From Apostichopus japonicus (lineage: Eukaryota; Echinodermata; Holothuroidea; Aspidochirotida; Stichopodidae), in contig NC_092569.1 of NCBI RefSeq assembly GCF_037975245.1, forward strand, positions 35,750,668 to 35,814,667: 64,000 bases of DNA, given 5' to 3'. The position numbers and the translations under genes are program-made. Of this stretch, positions 22,829 through 34,800 are shown in pieces; within the stretch, counting starts at the first letter, position 1; every line of letters begins with the position of its first letter. The notes below the pieces were generated by a model, which was not told the origin of the DNA, ran no database searches, and was given only the letters and a program-made list of their open reading frames with translations.

Positions 22829-25800
22829 CTGCAAGAAACGAGAAAGAGTAAAGAAACCAATCAATTTATAAACTTTGAACGTACCAACATCAGATACAGT
22901 TAGAGGGCAGTGCGCTTTTGTCCTACCAAAATGAAAACATCAGGTCCGCCTATTTTTTTGCTTTTAGGGTTCAATAATTAAGACAAATAAGTAGGTATTT
23001 TAGCTTTGCAAGGACGTTGTTATACTTTGTTTTATTTTTGTTTCGTTTGAAATACAGTGCCACAACAGAAGTCACATACAGATGGGGAAACTATTTTAAC
23101 CAAATACTACGTTTGGGGTACTAGTGTCGCTGATATCGCTCTTTATTTTTTATGTTTTATCGGCATTTAAACTACTATTCAATTGTTTATTTGATTATTA
23201 TTTTTAAGGTCACAATTGAGTTTCCTTACTCTCTCAAAGCTCTAGTTATAAATTTCTTGTTTGTGTCGGTGTTAAATGTTGTAAATGTTGAATAATATTA
23301 TGTTAAATATACAATTTCAAAATACAACATTTCTGATTCCTCTGTTTCAATGTTCTATGAATGATAAACCCTAGGTTATTTTATATGTAACATGATTATA
23401 TTAACATAGCGCCTCAACGTTTGCATATATGAGAATCACCGAACATACATACCACTTCAAGTCTTACTATACAGTAACGAGAAGGCACATGTGACATGCT
23501 TCCTGGTACTACAAATATAGTATCACCCCTTTGTAAGTTTGAAGTGTTGCAAATTTGGTAGACAACAGCACTAGGGCAACATATATTTAATTTCAGAATA
23601 TACGTTTAGGTTGGGATGATAGCGATGTTGAGATTCAATGTTATTGAGACTGGATGCTATTAGAAAATCTACTGTAAAAGTTTTATATATTGCACATGAT
23701 GTTCACTCCTATCATGTTAGGTGTTACGTGCAAATACGACAAGGAGACCCATGTTACCGAGGAACAGCGAATCTTATCGTCTGCTCCTTATGTCTATACA
23801 CATTGTGTACAGTTCTGAAAACCTACGTGCGTTCCAGCTACAGATCAAACGTTTGAAAGAAAATAGAAATGTTAGGAATTGTAAACTGCTGTGAACATTG
23901 AAAAAATACATCATTTAGCCAGGAATGCGGTAGCTATGAGATCAAGACATTAGTCATTGTATAGTACACATTCAATGCATATTATAATAATTAAGTGCTA
24001 CACAGGAGAAAGTCACATGATCCTCCAAGGTTGGCATGTTTTTAGTCTTCGCGCGTCTCTTAATTGGCATTATCGTTCCAGATGTATGTATGCGTCGATG
24101 ATTAGAACATCAACTACTCACCTGTATTTCCACTGTGTGATCCTATTGATAGTCGATACTTGTCTGTCTCGTTATTAATGCTAAAAGTCGAATAAAGGGC
24201 GTATTTCGATGATAAGCCGGAGTCCCTTAGATCAATACGAAGCTGGTACGTTTTCTGGTTGGTCATAGAGTGGATATATTTATTACCTAGCCAGTGGTCT
24301 TGATTCTTATTACCGAAACCGTCCTTGTAGTCCGACCAACCACGATAAAAGTCAACGGAGGCATTCGATCGTCGCTGTAAAACCTATGAAATGAAGAAAA
24401 ATTGTTAATCCAACTTTATAATCTACTAATCCTTAAGAGCATGACATTCAAAGCCTTAAACTACTTGATTTTGTTTCTTCCTAAAATTGTCAAATTCATC
24501 TCAACGAGATCTGCAGTGCATTATTTCGTGGAAAGTATAGTATAATGTGAAGAAGTTTAGAATTTAAGTCCTTAATTGTTTGCGAAACTCACCGTCCATC
24601 CTCCTCCGTTACTTTCCATCTCACAGTAAACCTGAATGCCGAGTGGCCAACCAACAGGGTAAACGGTGAAAACACCATCACTGCGTGTACCGGAAACATA
24701 AAGCTCGTGGCAATCTTTTGGGAGCACGCTTGTGCACGTCTCTCCGTGCCCTTCGTAGTTTGGATTGCAGTAACATTTACGGACACCCTTCCTCTCAGCA
24801 CAAGTTGCGTGACTACTACATTGGTAACTCTCAATTACAAGCCGGTTGTTCCTACAAGTTGATTTTTGTGTACATCTTGAATTGATGTAAAAGTGGCCCT
24901 CCTAATTTAAGACATTCAGCGAAAATAAAACAACCAGTAATAGATAAATTATGAATATGCGGTTGTCACATTGAAATGTACAGAAATCAACGGTAAGTGA
25001 CAAATGATAAATCCCCCGGAATAATCTCGTATAAACCTTTATTAAAGTTTTATGGAGTATTTGAAACCAACTTCGAAGTAGGAGGCGAAAGGATCCGCCA
25101 TAGCAAAAATTAGCTTCAAATATTGCATTCAACGGCTCAACGCGACTATACGTTATGCATACAAATAGTTCTAACCGCAAGACTGTAAAAAAGTATCTAT
25201 GGATGTTTGTGTAAGGCTTATACGTGGATGCACATTCGTAGAAGTGGTCTCGCGATTCCCGACTAAACGTAATACTTCCCTCGACTGACAGTTTTATCTG
25301 GATTGGAGACAAAAACAAAGGGTCAATGGCCCCTCCCCAACCACGACGCGCACGTCACTCGATTATCTGTTAAGTAATGTTTTTATCGACAAGTATAAAT
25401 AATAAAGGTTTCCTTCTAAATATATGGAAAATGGTTAAGATCAAAGCAGTATAAAAGTTCCTGACTGAACCGTACTGACCCCTAATACACTTCCTATGTC
25501 AGCAACGAAGCAGTTGTGGGAGCACGTCTCTCCCTCCCCTTGGTAGTTTGGATTGCAGTAACATTTACGGACATCGTTCCTCTCAGCACAGGTTGCGTGA
25601 TCACTACACTGGTAACTCGCTTGTATAATCTGGTTGTTTCGGCAAGTTGATTTTCGTGTACATCTTGAATTGACGTAAAAATCGCCTTCCTAATTTCAAG
25701 AAAAAATGGTAAATTAATTATGAATTTGCGGTTGTCCAAGTAAAATGTACAGGATTTCAAAGGTGGGTGGCCATTGCAAACTTCCCCTGAATGATCTAGG

Positions 25801-28800
25801 TAAGGGTATGAATCTTTATGAAAGTTTTATGTGGTCTTTGAAGCCAATTCCGATGTAGGAGTCCGCGATGTTCGCCATGAAAAGGTAGCCGTCAAATGTT
25901 GCATTAAAACGGCCTATTGCGACTATACATTAGGCCTACAATTGGTTCTCACCGTAAGACTATCGTTAGTAGTATCCATGCATTTTTGTGTAAGGTTTAT
26001 AAGGGAATGACATCTGTAGGAGTAGTCTTGTACTTCCTGACTAAATGTAAGTAAAACATTTGCTTCTTATTATATGGAAAAAAGTCATTCAGAGCAAAGC
26101 ACTTAAAATGAAAGAACCGTACTGACCATTAATACACCTCCTTTGTTAGCAACGAAGCAGTTGCATTGATTTAGGTAGATGCATTGTTCTTGCTGTCTCA
26201 GATAATCACCGACACAAACACATTGCTCTGATTTTGTGCGAGAGGTAGCTGAGATGCAAGTATCAGGGTCGTCACAAGTCCTCTCACAGGTCTCATCGCT
26301 AAATATCTCATTGGCTGGACACCATTCAGGAGTTGTTTCTAGAGAACAGGAAAGAAAAAGAAATGAAAATAATAGTAACCTGGTACAGTCACGACAAATA
26401 TGACATGTGGCATAGAATAGTCGGTCTTCATTACTTAAATACGTAGTTGTCAGAAGGTTGAAGGAAAGAAACATACACTAAGAAGCTGCTCGAATAAATG
26501 TACAACATTTTAAATAGGTAGTAGCCGTTCCTTAGTCAAATTAATGCTACTATTTATTCTGATAACGAGATAAAAAACACCATCATTTGCTGTGCAGTTA
26601 GTCTGAAACCAGGTAGTCATGGCTGGTTTCTGTTTCAGAGTTCTCTCGGTGTAAGTATACTGCCTTCTGACAACAATGATAATTAATAACAACATTAAAT
26701 TTCTTTTCGTTGGTTGTTCTGATCAAACTGGTAGATGAACCTGGTATAATTGTAAACGTTCTGTTGTAATAACGTTAGGAACGGCTCCTAGTTCAGAGCC
26801 ACGGTTGGTTTGAGTACGAAGCAGTCTTGTAGTGAGTGCGTAATCACACCGTTTGGCTAATGGAGGCATTTTGGAATTCTAGTATGGACACTAATGCAAG
26901 ATTAAGTGTTTGAACTCGCGCTAAAAGCTTGTACTTGCACTCATATCATATCATATTGTAATTGCTATGATATGTATTGTAGCGCCGTTGTACTCGCTGA
27001 TATACTATATGTATACTCGAACTATATATATTGTAGCGGTTTCTTCAAAACATATTTGACATGCCAAATTTACTTCCAAAAGATTCCTTCGTTTTCAGAA
27101 TAATCCTTTCATTTTCTGCACGTTTACGTTTGACATTTAATGAATGATCACGATTTTTTTAATGTTTTTTTCCTGCTTTATATTTAATAATAATTTAAAA
27201 GACACTTACCATCTGATCTTTCGAATGTTCCTAAACTAGATATATAATAATCCCCCCATTCATCTGAGATACGAAACTCATCGTATGTTACATAGTAAGT
27301 TTCTCCCGCAACGTTCTCAAAGTCCATTCGCAGTTGGTATCGCTTTTGATTTGTTAAGACGGCAATTTTCTCATTTCCGATCCAAAAGTCACTCCCTAGA
27401 AAGCCAAAGCCATTTCTAAAGTCTTTCCAACTTCTACTAAAATTTACAGAATCCGATTTTCGTCGCTGTAATACCTTCAAGGAATATCAAATAATTTAAG
27501 CGTTAACTAGGACGTGATTGAATTATTATTATTATTTGTTCCCTACTGCAATGCGATTTGTTGCTAACAGCTATAATACACATATTTTAACTTATATTTC
27601 TAACATCAGTTTGTAGTGTGGGCTAGACGTTTACAGTTCCCTTGGAAGAAGAACTACACTGTACATAAGTACAATCTGGTACTTAAATTCAACAATATTA
27701 AAAATGATTGATTCAAACTTTCGTTTCGATTCAAAAGCGAGATTCTATTTGAAATAACGACTTTGTATTCCATCGCTATATATTGCTGCAATCAGAATCT
27801 GAAGTAAATTTGTACAAAACTATTTAAAGTTGAAAAGGAGACATCAAGTAATCAGCCATACCGTCCATCCACCAGTATCATTATCATTATTACAGTAAGC
27901 CTCAAACGGTTCCGGATGGCCATCTGGTTTAATAAGATACACTCCAGATGTATTGTGGGTAGAGTAACATGCATTCGATACTTCTTTGCAATCTCTCGGA
28001 TACGCAGGTTGTTGAAAAACAAAGTATGAAGAACCTGGATGGCAAGTAAAACAAAGTTAACATTTTATTGTGACTGAAAAATCATTTTAGCTAACGACAA
28101 AATCGCCTAAGATGCTTTATCTCAATTTCTTCTCTCCACCCAGGGGTTAAATGGGTACATGTGAGGTAACTTGTCATAAGGCGCAATATATAGCTGCAGC
28201 TGTCTGGATGGATTGTCTCTGGGCCAGGATATCATTGAACAGGGGTAATATAACGTCTGTAAAGCTCTTTGAAACCTATCGCTGTTTAAAAGCGCTACAT
28301 GAACCGAATGTTATTAATATTATTATTTTTACTATAAGACTTTTAGTTAATTGTAAGAGAACTGGTTTTGTTACTAAGCGAATTAAGGCAATACATCAGT
28401 TTAAATATCAACTACTACTCAACTACCATATAGTCGAAGATATCACGACTAACATCTAATGAGGTAATCGTTATTGAATTCTCAGATGTAACTGTTTTGA
28501 AGCATTATATGTGATTAGTTTTCAGCCTGCAATGGAAATTCAAAGACCAAGTAACTTGAATTTCTTTTTAACCAAGCTTCCGTAGTTATCCATCATATCC
28601 AAGTGAAATCAAAAGACTTACGAAAACAGGCAAATCCCTTTTGTTTAATGTACCTGAGAAAATATCGATGTGGGACGTAGGATAAAAAAGATCGATAGTA
28701 TACTACTCAGTGGAAATCAACCTCGAAATAGATATTCGGAAATAGTAACACGATTGAAAAACAAAACGTCAAGAGCGACCATTACAAAGCTAACATTTCC

Positions 28801-31800
28801 AGCCACTCAAGTTGCCCAACTGAGGTGTTAACGTTTACAATACATAAGTGATATAACTTACAGAGGTTACTTCTTATTATAAGATAAATCATATGATATA
28901 AATAATACACCTACCTGAAGATCTTCCCTCGGCACTGACGATTATCTGTGTAATAAAATATATTGACTGAATACATTACAAGACATACACAGTATTGCAG
29001 TCAACGGAAAGTAGGACAGATTAAATCTAATGTTAATCAAACCAGTTTGAGGGAAAGAACTTTTCGCAAACTGGTCCAAAATATGTTAGTTTAAGAGTAA
29101 AGTCGATTTTTACTTTGGTTAATTCTCTGGATCACCACTTTCAATGGAGTTTTTCTTTTGTCTATATTTCATATAGAATGCACAGGTCAATGATCACTTA
29201 GAGAGTACAACTTTCTTCAAGGAAACATTATAGTACTGGCATTTTTCCGGTTTCACAGCCACTCTGGCACATGATACGTACGTGAAGAACAAAGGCAATA
29301 GCTGGCTGCTTCCCTAAACAGCTGTGTTGCAATTGCTTAATGCAGACATATCTTCTTTGTTCAAGTTATATTTTGACATTAAAACATTCTTTTGAAAAGT
29401 GTCATTTTACTTGTAAGGTAAGTTCATATCCGTAGATGTGTATATATTACTAACTAAACAATTGTAGCAGCGCTGCAGAAGCTCAGCTAAGCTTTTATTT
29501 GAAATCATATTTCTAGTGTTGTGCCGATATTGCCAATATCGGTCCTGGCCGATATCCGATATTTCAATCTCAATATCGGCCCCATACCGAAACCTACAAT
29601 TTCTAAACAGACATAATGAATGTCAAATCGCACTTTAAGTCATACTTTAATACATAAAGTATCAGAAATATAATCGCCTATCGTAAAATATTATATTGCA
29701 CAACTCATAAACAGTAACCACTTGACAATTCCTTTGTGCCTATTCTATAACATTAGCCCTAACCTCTTTTTAACTGAATGATCATAGTCCCCATCAAGAT
29801 GGCAACCGTTTGCTAGCATTTTGTTCTTGGAAAAACACAAGTCCATTCTTCCTGTTACTTCTGTTGAACGATTCGTTACTCTGTTTGACCCACTACGCTA
29901 AAAATTTAAGCTGCAAGTCTTACACAAAATGTCGTCACATAGAGCCACGAATTTCTTAGCAAAATATGACATCGAGTTATGAATAAAACTGACTTCATGA
30001 AGAAAAGACATAAGCGTATCCTAGCTAAGAACTTTCACTACTCTTAGTGATTAACAGAACCAAAACCACAATAGTTTCTTTATTTTTTTTTTAACTTCCG
30101 TAAAAAGTATATTCTACCATTGGACGGCTATACTGACAACTAAGCTTAGCCAAAATTAGCATTAATCGTTATCCAACCGAAAACAAATTGTGGTACACAA
30201 ACTTGATTCTCAAAATACAATCTTTTCAACAGTTATGTTCTAACAAAATGCATCCATGATACTCCTGGCAGCTTCTTAAAAAGATACACAATTTTTGGAA
30301 TGATCCAGTAGGGGGATGTCCAGGTGTTATAAATGTTATTCTCAGCTGAGGACTCAGATGCACTGTGCAAGTTAGTGTGATAAGCTACTACTGTATTTAT
30401 ATACATAAAGTCACATAGACTTGTAAAATTTACTTTAAAGCGCTTCAAAGACTGCTAAATACGTAGCGTTAGGTAGCCTGACTGGTATGCTTACAGATTA
30501 TTATATCATTAGAGCGGTAAATATTTTCAAAACTTGCGCTATGCTAGTTTGACCAGCTAGAAAAGTTTCATAAATCACAGCAATAAACATGAAGTGGCTT
30601 TGTTGTGGGGAAAGACGAAGCAAATGATCAATATCGGTTTGCCGTTATTGGCAATGAGGCTAAATTCTACCGATACAAATATGCAGCCGATATTGCAAAT
30701 ATCGGCTGATTCCGATATCAGAAACGATTATCGGCGCAACATTAGTTTTAATTGGCACTAAAGATCAGTTTATCCATTTTTTTGTTTGAAAGATATGTCA
30801 TAGGCAGGATAACGATGTCAATTCCTTTCCTCCTATCCCTTATTTTTCTTGCCTTATGCTCCTTCTTATAGCATACATAGTTCTTTATAATGATGGAAAG
30901 TTGAATTTCTTCAAAGTGAAAACACTGTCACGAGCTTACTATGTACAATAGATCGTTGTACTTATTGCTAGGAATAAACTATGCTCCATTGCAAGACAAA
31001 GAACCAACAGCATTGCACTTCGTAGTTTATGTTCATACAAATGATAGAACGAAAACGTAAAAAAAATATATATTCCTCTGATAAACCTGCTAAATGTTGT
31101 GGATATCACGTTTGAACTGTGCTGACCCAAAATTGCTCACGAAAATTGTTCACATACCATAATATAACGACCTTAAACTTCTTACAATCGACGAAGCACA
31201 GAAAAAACGATTAAGAGCAGAAATCGGAATTGGCTCCAACAATATAGGTTATATTCACACGTATTTACACACACAAACTGTGAAAAAGGTCAAATTGGAA
31301 ATCTAAAGTCCTTTTACAGAGAATAAGATCGAACTAGATTGAACTTGATCGAGTCTCCCACGGGTGGAAATTTAAGATGGAAAATTAAGATGGAAGACAT
31401 TTTGCTACTCACATTAAAACGCATGCTGGTCATAAATACTTAAATATTGGCAAAACAAATAACATGATCATTGCATATGTAGTGGCCCACATCACTATAA
31501 CTGATATCTTTACAGAAGCCCTCGAACCCTCACATGACAACAAAAATATTCTTCCTGTATATTTTTGGTTCACAGCCATTCAAACTTATATCTACAATGC
31601 AAAATGGTAGAAGTACGTTATTGCACAGCGAATGTGAGACACGCTTATTAACGCTACCTCGACAAATCTACGTAGTACAGTAAGAAGAATAGACGTTTAG
31701 CATTAAACTTGTATCTTTTATAATATGATGATCATGATAGTGATGAAAATTGCAACAGAAAGGAGAGAGAAAAAGAGGAAGTTAAGGAAGAAACGAGGAA

Positions 31801-34800
31801 TTTAATATTTCAGACCAAGTCATTCATGCCCAAAATTCCATTATGTGAAATTGCTCTGCCATAGGGGATAAAAATAAATAAATACTCGGCTTTAAATGTG
31901 TAAAAGTATGAAGGATCGGAAGCAGCCAAAACAAATACATTTCTTTCTTGTTTGCTAATTCCGAATAATTTTGATATAAACATGTTAGAACAACCTTGCA
32001 TATGACAGTTCAAAGTTTATGAAATGACGATGTTTTCTGTCAAGACAAAAACACATTGTATAGCATTTCCAGTAGTGATATAGACAATTCTCTGCATAAA
32101 CTAGGAAAAAAGCTTAAGGTCATTCCTGCAATTTTAGCAGTTCTCTTTTCTTTTTCTTTTTTGTCTTCATCAAATTTGTGAAAATGCTTCAAAACATTGC
32201 TTGCACATGGGCGATATTATCAATAGTTTTAACACGTCTAACATGTCAAGAGTTACTTTTTGGCACGGGTTTTTATCCTTCTAGAAGAATATGGTCCTTG
32301 GGTACAGAAAATGGTATCACACTTACCTCAAGTCATAAGAAATTAAAATCTACATTTTATACTTTGCTGTTGCCAACAAAGTAAAGTACACAGTATAGTA
32401 CCATCTCAACAAAGATATTGAAGCGGTCAAGGCGATTTGTTTGGGATATATCCAAGGTTTTTTGTTGTCGTCGATAATGTTATTCAGGAAGCACAGACGT
32501 TGTGCGACGTTATTGTTGCATCTGTATGAACAATTGTGTTTATTTTAATCAAATGCTGAGTATCACATACCGTTTGTTCCCTTGAATATAATGCTCGTTC
32601 GAACGAAAGCCACAAATTATATGATATGAAGGAATTTAATTAGATATTCTTCATATAAAGAGAATTATTACCATACATGGAGTAGTAATAAATGTTATGA
32701 TAATACTTTCTAGATTTTGCAACGTGTTAGAAAAGAGACCTTTAAATAAAGTGTTATGTATTTTATGTTGTTTAATTTGTTAAAGTCTATAATCGATGTT
32801 GTTAAAGTAAAGGGAGAGTTTCCTTTGTATACTGAATTATATTACATATTACATGTAAACGATATAAGAAATGTTAAGTTATATACTACACCAAATAGCC
32901 ACATCACGAAGGGAGGGTGTGAGTCGGGTATAGGAGGGAGTCATTGAGGGCAGAGAAGAATTGTTGAATTCAAATTGAGACTATTAAACGTTACAAGGAA
33001 GTTTACATGATCAACAACTGGTGTGGAAATAAAAGTAAACTACAATATTAGTGATTAGAGAATTAACAGATAACTTAAAGGATCATGAATGTCTTTCTTT
33101 CTCGTAGTAGTTTATTTCCAGGTTGAAAAGTTGTTTTTGTCTTACTTTGAGTACACAAATACTAATGAAACATCTTACTACTCTTTTTTTGAGTATGATT
33201 TTATAACGTCTATTCCATTGAAAAGAGACTTCCAATCCACTTAATCTTCTAGTTTATTAAATTAAGGATCGTGTAATAACATCATTTGAGAACAAGCTCT
33301 TACATACTATCAGTTGTAATTATTTAACTAAATTGCTAATGCTTTCTAGACGTAAACGTCGTTGCACATTTTATTATAATAAAGCGACACTTAAATTAGA
33401 AATACTCAGTTAAACAAGTCGCACACATTCGACAAACAATACGATTCTTTATAGGTGTTTCATTTTAACTCACAAGAATCAAAACAGAAGTTAAAACAGT
33501 GTGCAATGTTCATAAAAGTAACTTAAACGAAAAGTTATTTTATTGCTTCTTAAATTAATTAGTTAAATGCCATATGAGCATATTTAGGGATGTGCACATT
33601 TTCTGTTGCTGTTTTAGTTAGCTAACGATATATAAAAAATATCTCAATTAAGTTCCCCATTCACAATCAAAATCGTATTTCTTCCTTTCAATTAACGTAT
33701 TATCTTGGCATTGTAAAACGACATTAAACTCTGAGTCGGTATCAAGGATTTACCTTTAGTCAAGTTATATTACTTCTCGAAAAAATAATTCGGGAAATCA
33801 ATATTATTTAACTGTCGCTTTAAAAGGCTTGTGACTGAGATTTTTCTTTACAAACTTTATCATTTTAAATAAAATTAATGAACATGTCTTACATTTATTC
33901 TGCTCTAATATCCATCATATTTAAACAACTGAGTGTTGGGATTAAATTCCCTAGGAATATCTTACAATATATAGCCTAACTGAAGGAAATGAAAACACGA
34001 AAAAAGAGCAAAAAATGGAAGCTAGCCACTAAAATCGCCGGAGAAATTTTCATGATCGCGTATATCATACCATTCTTTTCAGTGCCTGCAAAATAGCATT
34101 TGTTATTTTCTTCTAGTCCTTTATCTTTGATTATTCGTTCTGAAATAAATCCGTGTAACTTAAATGTTTTATTTTCAGCATTACTTTTGTACATTTCACT
34201 TTTTTTAGTTTCCATGGATTAGTTTTAAATTAGATTGACGTGTACACCAGTTGGATTTATTGTTATTCAACTTTGTGTCCTTCAACATGTACATGTACAA
34301 GAATCGTGATCTTAATATTATATTTTCAAAATACATTTCAAAGTACCTTTATTTTTTGTTGCAGACTGTTTGTTTAAACTTTGGCACACATATAACAATA
34401 TCTTTTAAAGATATCTCTATGAACATGTGAAAGAAGAAAATATTTAGGTGCTCTTTAGAAATTTAAATCTGAAAAGGTCACGTTTTGATGATTGTTTGCA
34501 ACAATATAATCAAACTTAAAAAATGAGTATTTTTTTCATATTTGATTAAACCTGAACCACCCTTTCAAGTAATAGATATCTAATTTAAAGGATGTACCTT
34601 GTCAGGATAGTTTTATTCACTGTATTAACCCAACTGTTCACTATTTGAAATGGAAGTTAATTAAGCATCTTTGTGACTGGATTATCATATAGAAATATTT
34701 TGGTTTTGATTCGTTAACGCAGATGTTGCTTTAATGTATATATAAGGATAAAGACGAGAAATAAAATGTAAAATGTCTGTTCGGAAATCATATGAAAATA

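Noticed and set aside
26510-26695. Minus-strand frame with TTWFQTNCTANDGVF between exons 4 and 5 of copy B, considered as an extra exon
   Set aside because: The equivalent copy A sequence (about 1,400-1,520) has an in-frame stop, no FBG or other module is recognisable, and exons 4 and 5 already join in phase.
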